Below are positions 33,670-44,800 of a stretch of 64,000 nt of DNA, piece by piece. Below the pieces are notes generated by a model. That model saw only the letters and a program-made list of their open reading frames with translations. It searched no databases and was not told the origin of the DNA. The first letter of the stretch is position 1; every line of letters begins with the position of its first letter. Position numbers and translations under genes: made by a program. The DNA comes from Alphaproteobacteria bacterium (GTDB lineage: Bacteria; Pseudomonadota; Alphaproteobacteria; UBA8366; Aestuariispiraceae), in contig JANSXE010000013.1 of the NCBI GenBank assembly GCA_024743195.1, forward strand, positions 1-64,000, given 5' to 3'.

Positions 33670-33698
33670 CCCCCGCCCTTCGAGACGGGCGTCAGGTC

Positions 33699-33785
33699 GA
33701 GCCGGGACCCAGGAGCGGCAAGCGCCAAGCCTGAGCAATCCGCCCCGGCTCCCGGCTCTCCGGTTCGCTGCGGCCGGGATGACGG
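33699..33785. repeat. REP-like palindromic intergenic repeat
   Basis: The space between the FrnE-type gene and kdsA, which converge, holds nested inverted repeats. GAGCCGGGA (33699-33707) pairs with TCCCGGCTC (33750-33758), and CCCGGC (33751-33756) pairs with GCCGGG (33773-33778), followed by ATGACGG. The CCGGGATGAC end and the internal TTCGCTGCGG resemble the dispersed palindromes common in alphaproteobacterial intergenic DNA. It may also act as a transcription end. No other copy was seen in the window. Confidence 0.5.
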
Positions 33786-33862
33786 CGGAGCCGTTCGACT
33801 GCACCGCAGATCGCCCAGGCAAGGAGCCGAAGGCAGGCGGCGTCCTGAAGGGCGTGGACGCG

Positions 33863-34708
33863 CTACAACGCCGCGGGCCGCTCCTTCGCGATCCGATCGA
33901 AGGCGAGCAGGGTTTCCAGCAGCGGCTCCAACCGGTCGAGCGGCACCATGTTCGGACCGTCGCTGGGCGCGTTGTCCGGGTCTTCGTGCACCTCCATGAA
34001 GAGGGCCGCCACGCCGATCGAGACGGCGGCGCGCGCCAGCACCGGCACGAACTCCCGCTTCCCGCCGGAGGCGGTCCCCTGCCCGCCCGGCTGCTGCACG
34101 GAATGGGTCGCGTCAAAGACGATGGGTTTGCCCGTCTCCGCCGCCATGATCGGCAGCGCGCGGAAGTCGTTCACCAGCGTGTTGTAGCCGAAGCTGACTC
34201 CGCGCTCGGTCACCAGCACGTCCGCACAGCCGGAGCCTTCCAGCTTGTCGACCACGTTCTTCATGTCCCAAGGGGCGAGAAACTGGCCCTTCTTAACATT
34301 CACGACCTTGCCGGTCCGCGCCGCCGCGACCAGCAGGTCCGTCTGGCGACACAGAAAGGCCGGGATCTGCAGGACGTCGACATGCGGGGCGACGACGGCG
34401 CACTGCTCGATCTCATGCACGTCCGTCAGGACCGGCAGGCCGAATTCCTTGCGGATTTCGTCGAAGACCGGCAACGCCGCGTCCAACCCCGCGCCGCGCT
34501 TGCCCGCGAGGCTGGTTCGGTTCGCCTTGTCGTAGCTGGTCTTGTAGATCAGCGGCACGCCGACGCGATCCGCGATCTCCTTTAGCCGCGCGCTCATCAT
34601 CAGCGCGTGGTCGCGGCTCTCCATCTGGCAGGGCCCCGCAATCAGCGCGAAGGGCCGATCGTTGGCGATCCGAAGGTCGCCCAGGGCGACGGTGTGCGGC
34701 GCGGTCAT
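33863..34708 (-). CDS. kdsA: 3-deoxy-8-phosphooctulonate synthase (KDO8P synthase)
   Basis: Condenses phosphoenolpyruvate with arabinose-5-phosphate to make KDO-8-phosphate for lipopolysaccharide core. The 281-residue protein has AGPCQMES, YKTSYDKANRTS, GLPVLTDVHE, IPAFLCRQTDLL, VNVKKGQFLAPWDM, FDATHSVQQPGG and the closing PSDGPNMVPL. The Gln-rather-than-Cys details around metal sites were not assessed. It follows pyrG by 31 bases, the classical pyrG-kdsA order. Confidence 0.97.
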   Translation of the reverse strand: MTAPHTVALGDLRIANDRPFALIAGPCQMESRDHALMMSARLKEIADRVGVPLIYKTSYDKANRTSLAGKRGAGLDAALPVFDEIRKEFGLPVLTDVHEIEQCAVVAPHVDVLQIPAFLCRQTDLLVAAARTGKVVNVKKGQFLAPWDMKNVVDKLEGSGCADVLVTERGVSFGYNTLVNDFRALPIMAAETGKPIVFDATHSVQQPGGQGTASGGKREFVPVLARAAVSIGVAALFMEVHEDPDNAPSDGPNMVPLDRLEPLLETLLAFDRIAKERPAAL

Positions 34709-34739
34709 AACAGCCCCTACCCTATCGGAGATGCGGCCG

Positions 34740-36479
<1,740 letters not shown>

Positions 36480-36815
36480 CTATTGCGACAGCGGGACCGT
36501 CGGCTCGTCGCTCGGCGGCGCGGGCTCTTCGGCGGCCGGCGGGGCCTCGGAATCGAAGATCGAGTCGCTTTCGCGCTCGCCGCCGGCGACGATGGCCAGC
36601 GCCAGGCTGGTCGACATGAAGGCCGCCGCCAGGATCGCGGTCGTGCGGGTCAGGGCGTTGGCCGCCCCGCGCGCCGAGAACATCCCGGGCCCGCCGGAGC
36701 CGCCGCCGCCCCCGCCGCCGATGCCCAGCGCGCCCCCTTCGGAGCGCTGCATCAGCACCACGGCGACCAGCGCGATCGCGATCAGCAGGTGAATGACCAG
36801 CAGGATGTTTTCCAT
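36480..36815 (-). CDS. secG: Preprotein translocase subunit SecG
   Basis: A 111-residue inner-membrane subunit of the SecYEG channel. The first membrane helix (residues 3-21, LLVIHLLIAIALVAVVLMQ) is followed by the hallmark QRSEGGALGIGG glycine loop and MFSARGAANALTRTTAILAAAFMSTSLALAI as the second helix. The tail is acidic and proline-rich. It lies between pyrG and the Mrr-type gene. Confidence 0.95.
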   Translation of the reverse strand: MENILLVIHLLIAIALVAVVLMQRSEGGALGIGGGGGGGSGGPGMFSARGAANALTRTTAILAAAFMSTSLALAIVAGGERESDSIFDSEAPPAAEEPAPPSDEPTVPLSQ

Positions 36816-36939
36816 ATGCGGCGTCCGCTCCAGCGTCGGCTCCGGCGCCGCCTGGGGCGACGCCGCGCGTCCGTTCCGTCTCGCGCCGGGTATGTAACGC
36901 CTCGGACCCGGGATTTCCAGCGCCGATTTCGGGGGGACG

Positions 36940-37989
36940 CTAACCCTCTTCCGACAGAATCCAGAGGCGCTCCAGCGGCAGGTCGGTCTGAACCCGCTCG
37001 TCGATCCGCTCATAGACGCTCTGGAGTTCCCGGATCACGTCGTCCGAATCCCACAGGCGCAGGGTGAAGAAATTGGATCGCGCCTCAGCCTTGGCGTCGG
37101 CGGTGAAGCCGCCCCAACTGACGACGAGCCCGAAGCTCGCCCCGAAGTTCGGCAGCGCCCCCTTCAGTTCCCGGACGACGCGGACATCGGCTACCTGCAG
37201 TCCCGATTTCACTTGGACGCCGATACGCGGTTCGTCGAACCCGAGCGCGCCGCGACCGGCCAAGAGGTCGATCCCCCCATCCTTCCCGGGCGGCGCGAGG
37301 TGAACCTTGTAGCCTTGCGCGCGCAAAATCTCGCTGACCAGGAAGGCGAGCTCGTGACCGTGGAAACGCTCTCCGATCGCCCGCCGGATCGTATCCAGCG
37401 CCAACTGACGAAGGTTGGGAGCCGTGGCGTCGTCCTCGACCGCTTCAACTTGCGCCGATGGCGGCGACTGGGACGCCTTGGACGCGTCGGGCGCCTTTGG
37501 GCCGGGGTCTTCTTGCCCGGAGGCGATAGCGATGATTCGCGCTTCGGCGTCGTTCCGGCGCACCTGAAAACAAGCGAGCAGACTGCCGAACGAATAGAGG
37601 AGATCCTGACCGAAGCGGGTGCGCGGAATCGACTTGTCGATCCACTCCACGGCGCGTTGGTGCTGCTTGCCGTCCGGCGCCTCCGGGACATAGGTGTAGG
37701 AGCCCGCGATGCGGCCGACGGCGACAGACGCATCGTGCTTCAACGGCAAGACCACGAGATCGCCGACGGCGATCCGCTCGCGGATCGCCCAGAGCTGACC
37801 CGCCCAAAGGCTCACGGAACGCGGCGAGGCGTCCGGCCATTGCGCCGCGACGTCAGCGCTCAGGCTGCCCAAGTCCACGTAGTCGGTAAGCGCCTTGCCG
37901 GTGTTCCAGCCGACACCGACGAGACCGGTCTCAAGCGCGTAGTCTTCGTTCTCGCCGTATCGGCCCGCACGCACGACCCAGACCGCCAT
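36940..37989 (-). CDS. Mrr-type restriction endonuclease with N-terminal reader-like domain
   Basis: A 349-residue protein; the ATG at 37989 follows GGGGGAGGCG. Residues ~1-155 (MAVWVVRAGRYGENEDYAL.., VGVGWN, GDLVVLPLK, VAVGRIAGSYTY) resemble an EVE/PUA-like module as found in modified-base readers. After a Pro/Ala linker, residues ~195-330 are an Mrr_cat PD-(D/E)xK nuclease: LVSEILRAQGYKVHLAPPGKDGGID with Asp241, and VQVKSG with Gln259-x-Lys261. All catalytic residues are present. Type IV restriction of methylated foreign DNA is the likely role. No methyltransferase is nearby. It interrupts the usual tpiA-secG adjacency, suggesting acquisition. Confidence 0.83.
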   Translation of the reverse strand: MAVWVVRAGRYGENEDYALETGLVGVGWNTGKALTDYVDLGSLSADVAAQWPDASPRSVSLWAGQLWAIRERIAVGDLVVLPLKHDASVAVGRIAGSYTYVPEAPDGKQHQRAVEWIDKSIPRTRFGQDLLYSFGSLLACFQVRRNDAEARIIAIASGQEDPGPKAPDASKASQSPPSAQVEAVEDDATAPNLRQLALDTIRRAIGERFHGHELAFLVSEILRAQGYKVHLAPPGKDGGIDLLAGRGALGFDEPRIGVQVKSGLQVADVRVVRELKGALPNFGASFGLVVSWGGFTADAKAEARSNFFTLRLWDSDDVIRELQSVYERIDERVQTDLPLERLWILSEEG

Positions 37990-38057
37990 CGCCTCCCCCA
38001 GACCAGCCTTCCAGAATGGCGGAAACCATAGAAGACAATCAGGGCGAGCGCCATGCC

Positions 38058-38813
38058 CTACCGCGCGGCGGCGTCCGCAATGGCGAGGAAGTCGGGGGCC
38101 TTGAGGCTGGCGCCGCCGATCAGGCCGCCGTCGATGTCGGGCTGGGCGAGGAGGTCGGCCGCGTTCTCCGGCTTCATCGAGCCGCCGTAGAGCAGACGCA
38201 TGTCCTCGGCGACCGAGGCTCCATGGCTTCGGGCCAGTTCGGCGCGGATGTGGGCGTGCACCGTCTGCGCGTCGGCCGGCGTGGCGGTGAGGCCCGTGCC
38301 GATGGCCCAGACCGGCTCGTAGGCGACGACGCTGTCGGCGGCCCTCGCGCCCGGCGGGACGGAGCCCGCAATCTGGCGCGCGATGACGGCGAGCGTCTCG
38401 CCCGCGTCCCGCTCCGCGCGCGTCTCGCCGACGCAGACGATGGCGACGAGGCCGGCGCGATGCGCGGCCTCCGCCTTGGCGCGCACGGCCGCGTCGTCCT
38501 CCCCGTGGTGCTGGCGGCGCTCGGAATGGCCGACGATGACGTAGGAGCAGCCGGCGTCGGCCAGCATCTCCGCCGAGCAGTCGCCGGTATGCGCGCCGGA
38601 GGCCGCCGCATGGCAATCCTGCCCGCCCAGCTTCAGCGCTTCGCCCAACAGCGCCGCGATCGGATGCAGCAGCGTCGCCGGCGGGCAGATCAGCATCTCG
38701 CAGCCCCCGGCGCGCGAGGACGCGCCCGCGGCGACGGCCTCAGCGAGCGCCGCGCCGTCGGCCGACAGCCCGTTCATCTTCCAGTTCCCGGCGATCAGCG
38801 GCGTGCGCGGCAT
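38058..38813 (-). CDS. tpiA: Triosephosphate isomerase
   Basis: Interconverts dihydroxyacetone phosphate and glyceraldehyde-3-phosphate. The 251-residue TIM barrel has GNWKMNG (substrate Asn/Lys), catalytic His in [10 protein letters not shown], catalytic Glu in [11 protein letters not shown], and the phosphate loops [10 protein letters not shown] and IGGASL. The Mrr-type gene follows 68 bases downstream on the same strand, and the foldase gene diverges upstream. Confidence 0.98.
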   Translation of the reverse strand: MPRTPLIAGNWKMNGLSADGAALAEAVAAGASSRAGGCEMLICPPATLLHPIAALLGEALKLGGQDCHAAASGAHTGDCSAEMLADAGCSYVIVGHSERRQHHGEDDAAVRAKAEAAHRAGLVAIVCVGETRAERDAGETLAVIARQIAGSVPPGARAADSVVAYEPVWAIGTGLTATPADAQTVHAHIRAELARSHGASVAEDMRLLYGGSMKPENAADLLAQPDIDGGLIGGASLKAPDFLAIADAAAR

Positions 38814-39024
38814 CTCGGAAAGCCTCCCAGTTTGCGTGTCCGTTGGATTTGGGGCGCTGGGCGCACCCGGCCGGCGGTCTCTTTACCACCCGCAACCCCG
38901 TGCGCCAATCGTCCGGGAATGGCCGCAACGGCCGGCCCCTTCCGCGGTTGCCCGCGCCCGGCGGCGCTTCTATGATCCGGCCCGCTTTTGACCGGAAACC
39001 TTGGACGATCGGGGCGCGGACTTC

Positions 39025-40917
39025 ATGCTTCAATCCATTCGCAGCGGCGTCGCCTCCTGGGTGGCCAAGATCATCCTGGGCGTCGTGGTCCTCAGCTTCG
39101 CGGGCTGGGGCGTGCAGGACTATATGGACGCGAGCGGCCCCGGCGGCGGCGGGACGATCGCGGCCGATGTCGGCGACCAGCAGATCGGCGTGCAGGAGTT
39201 GGACCAGACCTACCGCAACGATCTACGCCGGCTGGGCATGCAGTCGATCGACCCGGAGACGGCGCGCCAACTGGGCCTCGCCCGGCAGTCGCTGGAGGGC
39301 ATGGTGAGCCGCACGCTGTTCGACGCCGAGGCGTCGGAACTCGGCCTGAGCGCGACCGACGCGCTCGTGCGTCGCGAGATCGAGAGCGGCGAGCAGTTCC
39401 GCAACCAGTTCGGCCAGTTCGACCGCGACCTGTTCCGCGCGACCATCGCGCGCGCCGGCATGAGCGAGCAACAGTTCGTGGAGGGAATTCGCGCCGACAT
39501 CGCCCGCCAGCAACTGATCGAGGCGGCGGCGAGCGGCGCCGTCGCCAATCCGGCCCTGGTGCAGCGGCTGTTCGAGTATCACGGGGCTCAGCGCACCGCG
39601 CGCATTCTGCGCGTCCCCCTGCCCGACGCCTCCGAAGCGCCGGCGCCGAGCGACGCCGAGCTTTCCGCCTACTACGAAGACAATCAGGAGCGCTTCCGTC
39701 TGCCCGAGTTCCGCCGCCTGTCCTATCTGCATCTCGCGCCGCAGGATTTGCTGGAGGAAGTGGCCGTCCCCGAACAGGTGGTGCGGGACCTCTACGAATC
39801 GCGGATCGAGACCTACACCCGCCCGGAACGCCGCGCGCTGCAGCAGCTTCTGCTGCCGGACGAGGAGGCCGCCCGCCGCGCCGCGGACATGTTGCGCCAG
39901 GGCCGCGATTTCGCCGAGGTCGCGGAAGAGGTCGCCGGGGTCGCCGCCGCGGACCTGGAGCTCGGAACCTTCGCCCGCGCGCAGATTCCCGACGCCGCCC
40001 TGGCCGATGCGGCGTTCGCGCTGCCCGAGGGCGGGGTCTCGGACCCGATCCAGGGCGCCTTCGGCTGGTTCCTGGTCAAGGTCTCGGCGATCGAGCCCGG
40101 CGAGGTGACGCCCTTCGAGGCGGTGCGCGACGAGATCCGCCGCGATCTCGCCCTGGATGAGGCGGTGGACGCGGTCTACGACCTGTCCAAGCGGATCGAC
40201 GAGGCTTTCGGCGAGGGGCTGACGCTGGAAGAGACGGCGCGGCGCATCGCCCTGCCCGTCGAGACGGTCGCCGCCGTCAGCCGCCAGGGTCGCGATCCGG
40301 ACGGCGCGCGCATCGAGGACCTGCCGCCGGGCGTCAGCTTCCTCGACGTCGCCTGGGAGACGCCCGAGGGCGAGCCGAGCTTCCTCGAAGAGACCGACAA
40401 TGGCGGCTATTTCGTCCTGCGAGTCGACGAGGTGATCGCGCCGCGCGTCCCCGCGCTCGACGAGATCCGCCCGCGGGTCGTCGCCGCCTGGCGTCAGGAT
40501 CAGGTGGATGCGCTGGCGGAGGCGCGGGCGGAGGCGATCGCCGAGTCGGCGCGCGCGCTCGGCTCGCTGGAGGCGGCCGCAACCTCCGAAGGGCTCACGG
40601 TCGAAACCGTCGAAGGGTTCGGCCGCGACGGCGCGGGCGATGCGGGGCGCCTGCCGCAACCGCTGGCGACCGCGCTCTTCGCCGCGCCGATCGGCGGGGT
40701 CGACTGGGCGGCCGACGACCGCGGCGCCGGCTACATCGTCGGCGAAGTGGTCTCCCAGACCCCGGCCGCTGACGCCGCCGGCGAGGCCTTCCGCGAGAAC
40801 ATCGCCCGCAGCCTCGGCGCCGGCCTGCAGAGCAAGATCGTCGACGAACTGGGCGCCGCCCTGCGCGCCCGCCACGAGGTGACGATCTACGACGGCGCGA
40901 TCGACCAGGTCTACTGA
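39025..40917 (+). CDS. SurA/PpiD-like periplasmic peptidyl-prolyl isomerase
   Basis: A 630-residue envelope foldase; the ATG at 39025 is preferred to a TTG eight codons upstream. One N-terminal helix (residues ~11-30, SWVAKIILGVVVLSFAGWGV) anchors it in the inner membrane with the bulk in the periplasm, as in PpiD. Residues ~35-230 are the SurA_N-type chaperone region. A parvulin domain follows (RRALQQLLLPDEEAARRAADML through FGWFLVKVSAIEPGEV), then a long C-terminal chaperone-like part. It helps outer-membrane proteins fold. Alphaproteobacteria often place it beside tpiA and trp genes, as here. Confidence 0.9.
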   Translation: MLQSIRSGVASWVAKIILGVVVLSFAGWGVQDYMDASGPGGGGTIAADVGDQQIGVQELDQTYRNDLRRLGMQSIDPETARQLGLARQSLEGMVSRTLFDAEASELGLSATDALVRREIESGEQFRNQFGQFDRDLFRATIARAGMSEQQFVEGIRADIARQQLIEAAASGAVANPALVQRLFEYHGAQRTARILRVPLPDASEAPAPSDAELSAYYEDNQERFRLPEFRRLSYLHLAPQDLLEEVAVPEQVVRDLYESRIETYTRPERRALQQLLLPDEEAARRAADMLRQGRDFAEVAEEVAGVAAADLELGTFARAQIPDAALADAAFALPEGGVSDPIQGAFGWFLVKVSAIEPGEVTPFEAVRDEIRRDLALDEAVDAVYDLSKRIDEAFGEGLTLEETARRIALPVETVAAVSRQGRDPDGARIEDLPPGVSFLDVAWETPEGEPSFLEETDNGGYFVLRVDEVIAPRVPALDEIRPRVVAAWRQDQVDALAEARAEAIAESARALGSLEAAATSEGLTVETVEGFGRDGAGDAGRLPQPLATALFAAPIGGVDWAADDRGAGYIVGEVVSQTPAADAAGEAFRENIARSLGAGLQSKIVDELGAALRARHEVTIYDGAIDQVY

Positions 40918-40926
40918 CGCCCGCCC

Positions 40927-42228
40927 TCAGCCGGCCCGGGGGCGCTGTTTGACCACCGCGCTGATCGGGACGAGTTGCACGCCCTCGGCCTCGATGCGCG
41001 GCAACCAGCGGCGCAGAACCTCAAGCGTTTCGTCATGCGGGTGGCCGATCGCCACCGCGTGGCCCTGGCGGCGCGCGATCTCCACCGCGCGGGCGAGTTG
41101 CGCCTCGATCGCCTCCGTCTCCAGCGTATGGTCGATGAAGACGTCGCGCACGGCGTGCGGCACCCCCATCTCTCCGGCCAGACGATAGCCCTGCGTCGCG
41201 GCGGCGGTCACGCTGTCGAGATAGAGCAGCCCGCGGGCCGCGACCGCGTCCAGCACCCGGCGCATGCCGCCCGCGTCGGCGGTGAACTTGCTGCCCATAT
41301 GGTTGTTCACCCCGACATAATGGTCGAAGCGGCTCAGGTTCCAGGCGATCCGTCGATCGATCTCCTCGGCCGCCAACCCGGTCAAGAGGGCGTTCGGGCC
41401 GGGGTCCGCGTCGGGGCTGCTGGGCTCCATGGGAAGATGCACCATGATTTCGTGGCCGCCGGCGCGCGCGCTCGCCGCCATCTCCGGCAGATCGTAGCCG
41501 TAGGGCAGGAAGGCGAAGGTCAGCGGCCCGGGCAGGCGCAGGGCCTGCCGGCTGCGCCGCACGTCCACGCCGACATCGTCGATCACGATCGCCAGGATCG
41601 GTTGGCCCGGCGTCACGTCGGCCGGCTGCGCGCGGGCGAGCCAGGTGCGCGCGGGCGCCGGCGCGCCGGCCGCCGCATCCGGGCCCGTCGCTTGGGCGTC
41701 GGCCGGCTCGCCGGCCTGCTCCGGCGCGGCGACGGGCGACGCCGCGGCGTCCCGATCCGGTTCGGGCGCCGCCGCAGAATCCGACGCGGCGGGGGGCTCC
41801 CCGACGTCGGGTGAAACTGAGGCGGGCGAAACGGCCGTCTCGGGCTTCGGCGGCGGCGGCGCCTGCCGCAGATCCTCTTCATAGGCCTCGCGATAGGCGC
41901 GCTGGGCGCGCTCCGACCGGCGCACGTCGATCGGCAAGGCGTAGCCCGCTTCGCGCGCGGCTTCGGCGTCGGGCGCTGCGTCCAGATCGGCCGCGACGAG
42001 CGTCACCTGAGTCGACGACCCGCCGGCGGCGCCCCCCGCCAGCAAGGCCAAGCCCGCGCCGCCCGCCGCGCCGAGCGCGATCCCCACGACAAAGACGCCG
42101 GCGAGCGCCGCCCCCCAATGCGCCAGCGTCCAGCGCCCCAGGCGGCCGCGCCCGAAGCGGCCGGGCTCCGGCGCGGCTGCGGCCTCCCGGGGCGGCGTAC
42201 TGCTGCGGTGCGGCGTCGACCGGCGCAT
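40927..42228 (-). CDS. Divergent polysaccharide deacetylase (YibQ-like)
   Basis: A 433-residue protein. A basic N-terminus and one membrane helix (about residues 36-65) precede a long Ala/Pro-rich spacer (to ~205). The divergent polysaccharide deacetylase domain (~215-430) shows [13 protein letters not shown] (metal Asp pair), [38 protein letters not shown] and [13 protein letters not shown]. All are typical of the divergent deacetylase family found beside wall-processing genes. It is probably periplasmic and acts on glycan or peptidoglycan-linked sugar. It converges with the foldase gene 9 bases away and diverges from trpD. Confidence 0.88.
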   Translation of the reverse strand: MRRSTPHRSSTPPREAAAAPEPGRFGRGRLGRWTLAHWGAALAGVFVVGIALGAAGGAGLALLAGGAAGGSSTQVTLVAADLDAAPDAEAAREAGYALPIDVRRSERAQRAYREAYEEDLRQAPPPPKPETAVSPASVSPDVGEPPAASDSAAAPEPDRDAAASPVAAPEQAGEPADAQATGPDAAAGAPAPARTWLARAQPADVTPGQPILAIVIDDVGVDVRRSRQALRLPGPLTFAFLPYGYDLPEMAASARAGGHEIMVHLPMEPSSPDADPGPNALLTGLAAEEIDRRIAWNLSRFDHYVGVNNHMGSKFTADAGGMRRVLDAVAARGLLYLDSVTAAATQGYRLAGEMGVPHAVRDVFIDHTLETEAIEAQLARAVEIARRQGHAVAIGHPHDETLEVLRRWLPRIEAEGVQLVPISAVVKQRPRAG

Positions 42229-42358
42229 GCTCGGTCCTTCTCTCCTGCCCGGGCTCCGCGGCGCGGGCGATGCGCTCCCAGCCTACCAGACTCGCACGCG
42301 CCGCCAAGCCGCGCCCGAGCCCGCGCCGCCTCGAGCCGCGCGGTGCGGCTTCGCGGCT

Positions 42359-42387
42359 TTTCGCGCCGGCGTCGGCCCTGCTATAAC
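42359..42387 (+). promoter_or_regulatory. Candidate promoter for trpD operon
   Basis: TTTCGC and TATAAC hexamers are separated by 17 bases, 55 bases before the trpD ATG. The -10 is good and the -35 weak. No trp leader peptide or attenuator was found in the remaining leader. Confidence 0.35.
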
Positions 42388-42441
42388 CGCTCGCGAGTGC
42401 AAGAGACAGGCGGCGCGGGCCGCACCGGGAGACGACGCCAG

Positions 42442-43476
42442 ATGGACGCAGAGACGACGGACATCAAACACTTGATCGCCAAGGTCGCCGACGGCCGCCC
42501 GCTTGCCACGGCGGAGGCCGAGCGCGCCTTCGACATCATGATGTCCGGCGATGCGACGCCCTCGCAGATGGGCGGTCTCCTGATGGCGCTGCGCGTGCGC
42601 GGAGAGACGGTGGAGGAAATCACCGGCGCCGCGAAGACCATGCGGGCCAAGGCGTTGCACGTCGCCGCGCCGGACGGTGCGATGGACATCGTGGGCACCG
42701 GCGGCGACGGCGTCGGCACCTACAATATCTCGACCGCGACCGCGCTGGTGGTCGCCGGCTGCGGCGTGCCGGTGGCGAAGCACGGCAATCGCGCCTTCTC
42801 GTCCAAATCCGGCGCGGCGGACGTGCTGACGGCGCTCGGCCTCGACATCGAGGCCCCGATCGAGGCCGTGCAGCAGGCGATGGCGGAGGCGCATATCGGC
42901 TTCCTGATGGCGCCGCGCCACCACGGCGCGATGCGCAATGTCGGCCCCACGCGAGTCGAACTCGGCACCCGCACGATCTTCAACATCCTGGGGCCGCTCT
43001 CCAACCCGGCGCTGGTCAAACGCTATCTGCTGGGCGTCTTCGCGGAGCAGTGGATCGTCCCGATGGCGGAGACGCTGCGCAATCTCGGCGCGGAGCGCGC
43101 CTGGGTCGTGCACGGCGCCGACGGGCTGGACGAACTCAGCACCACCGGCGTCAACAAGGTGGCGGAGCTGCGCGACGGGGCCGTCGCGACCTTCGAGGTC
43201 GCGCCCGAGGATGCGGGCCTGCCGCGCGCCGCCCTCGACGAGCTGCGCGGCGGCGAGGCGGCGGAGAACGCGGCCGCGATCCGCGCCCTTTTGGGCGGCC
43301 AACAGAGCCCCTTCCGCGACGTCGTGCTGCTGAACGCCGCCGCCGCCCTGGTCGTGGCGGAGAAGGCCGAGGATCTGAAGGCCGGCGTCGCCGTGGCCGC
43401 CGCCGCGATCGACGAAGGCCGCGCGCAGGGCGCGCTCGAGGCCCTGGTGCGGATCGCCGGGACGGACGCGGCCTGA
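42442..43476 (+). CDS. trpD: Anthranilate phosphoribosyltransferase
   Basis: Second step of tryptophan synthesis, joining anthranilate to phosphoribosyl pyrophosphate. The 344-residue protein has the PRPP loop [33 protein letters not shown], and the anthranilate-site segment [36 protein letters not shown]. The ATG at 42442 is used; the in-frame extension upstream is Arg/Pro-rich. It leads trpD-trpC-moaC-moeA. trpG, often directly upstream, is not in the window. Confidence 0.97.
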   Translation: MDAETTDIKHLIAKVADGRPLATAEAERAFDIMMSGDATPSQMGGLLMALRVRGETVEEITGAAKTMRAKALHVAAPDGAMDIVGTGGDGVGTYNISTATALVVAGCGVPVAKHGNRAFSSKSGAADVLTALGLDIEAPIEAVQQAMAEAHIGFLMAPRHHGAMRNVGPTRVELGTRTIFNILGPLSNPALVKRYLLGVFAEQWIVPMAETLRNLGAERAWVVHGADGLDELSTTGVNKVAELRDGAVATFEVAPEDAGLPRAALDELRGGEAAENAAAIRALLGGQQSPFRDVVLLNAAAALVVAEKAEDLKAGVAVAAAAIDEGRAQGALEALVRIAGTDAA

Positions 43477-43508
43477 GGGGGGCCGTCCCCCGCAACAAAG
43501 GACACCGG

Positions 43509-44315
43509 ATGATGAGCGACGTGCTCGCCAGGATTTGCGACGAGAAGCACCGGTTCGTCGAGGCGCGCAAGGCGGAGGCGCCGCTCGACGAGGTCAAGGC
43601 GCGCGCGGCCGACGCGCCGCCGCCGCGCGGCTTCGAGGCCGCTTTGCGCGCCAAGCTGGCCGCCGGCCGGTACGGCCTGATCGCGGAGATCAAGAAGGCC
43701 AGCCCGTCGAAAGGCGTCATCCGGGAGGATTTCGCCCCGGTCGCCTTGGCCCGCGCCTATCGCCAGGGCGGCGCCGCCTGCCTGTCGATCCTGACGGACG
43801 AGCCCTATTTCCAGGGCAAGGATCAGTATCTGACCGCCGCGCGCACCGCCGTCGACCTGCCCGTGCTGCGCAAGGATTTCATGCTGGAGCCCTATCAGAT
43901 CTATGAAAGCCGCGCGATCGGCGCCGACGCCGTGCTGCTGATCATGGCGGCGCTGGAGGATGCGGTCGCCGCGGAGTTGGAGGCGCTGGCGCACGCGCTG
44001 GGCATGGACGTGCTGATCGAGGTGCATGACGCGGAGGAGCTTGAGCGCGCGCTCGCCCTCGCCTCCCCTCTGATCGGGGTGAATAACCGTAATCTCAAGA
44101 CCTTGGAGGTCACTCTTGAAACCGGCGCTGCGCTGATCCCGCGCATTCCGGAGGGCCGGCTGCCGGTGGCGGAAAGCGGCCTCTTCACCCCCGCCGACCT
44201 CGCCCGCATGGCCGATTGCGGGGCCGAGTGCTTCCTGATCGGAGAAAGCCTGATGCGCCAGCCCGACGTCGCCGAAGCGACCCGCACGTTGCTGGCCCGG
44301 GAGGCGGCGGCGTGA
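43509..44315 (+). CDS. trpC: Indole-3-glycerol phosphate synthase
   Basis: Fourth step of tryptophan synthesis. The 268-residue TIM barrel has [15 protein letters not shown] (catalytic Lys), [53 protein letters not shown] and [12 protein letters not shown]. Two tandem ATGs (43509, 43512) serve as the start. Its TGA overlaps the moaC GTG by four bases. Confidence 0.97.
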   Translation: MMSDVLARICDEKHRFVEARKAEAPLDEVKARAADAPPPRGFEAALRAKLAAGRYGLIAEIKKASPSKGVIREDFAPVALARAYRQGGAACLSILTDEPYFQGKDQYLTAARTAVDLPVLRKDFMLEPYQIYESRAIGADAVLLIMAALEDAVAAELEALAHALGMDVLIEVHDAEELERALALASPLIGVNNRNLKTLEVTLETGAALIPRIPEGRLPVAESGLFTPADLARMADCGAECFLIGESLMRQPDVAEATRTLLAREAAA

Positions 44316-44800
44316 GCGCGGGAAAGGCCTTCACCCATTTCGACGCCGAGGGCAATGCGGTGATGGTCGACGTCTCCGCCAAGCACGAGACCGCGCGCAG
44401 CGCGACCGCGGCCGGCCGGGTGCTGATGGCGCCGGAGACGGCGGCGCTGATCCGCGAAGGCGGCCTCAAGAAGGGGGACGTGCTGTCGGTCGCGCAATTG
44501 GCCGGGATCATGGGGGCCAAGCGCACGCCCGACCTGATCCCGCTGTGTCATCCGCTGGCGCTGAGTTCCGTCAAGGTCGAGCTGCGACTCGCCGAGGACA
44601 TCCCCGCCGTCGATATCGAGGCCACCTGCAAGCTGGACGGCAAGACCGGCGTGGAGATGGAGGCGCTGACCGCCGTGGCGGTGGCGGCGTTGACCGTCTA
44701 CGACATGGCGAAGGCGGTGGACAAGGGCATGCGCCTGACCGACATCCGGCTGCTGCACAAGACCGGCGGCAAGTCCGGCGAGTATCGGGCCGCCCCATGA
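44312..44800 (+). CDS. moaC: Cyclic pyranopterin monophosphate synthase
   Basis: Second enzyme of molybdenum-cofactor synthesis, forming cyclic pyranopterin monophosphate from the MoaA product. The 162-residue protein begins at a GTG coupled to trpC and shows [71 protein letters not shown] and the [12 protein letters not shown] ending. It is coupled to moeA by an ATGA overlap. moaC next to trpC is characteristic of alphaproteobacteria. Confidence 0.97.
   Translation: MSAGKAFTHFDAEGNAVMVDVSAKHETARSATAAGRVLMAPETAALIREGGLKKGDVLSVAQLAGIMGAKRTPDLIPLCHPLALSSVKVELRLAEDIPAVDIEATCKLDGKTGVEMEALTAVAVAALTVYDMAKAVDKGMRLTDIRLLHKTGGKSGEYRAAP

Noticed and set aside
38016-38975. 319-codon frame antisense to tpiA
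   Set aside because: tpiA on the minus strand has every catalytic motif, so the antisense frame is a shadow.
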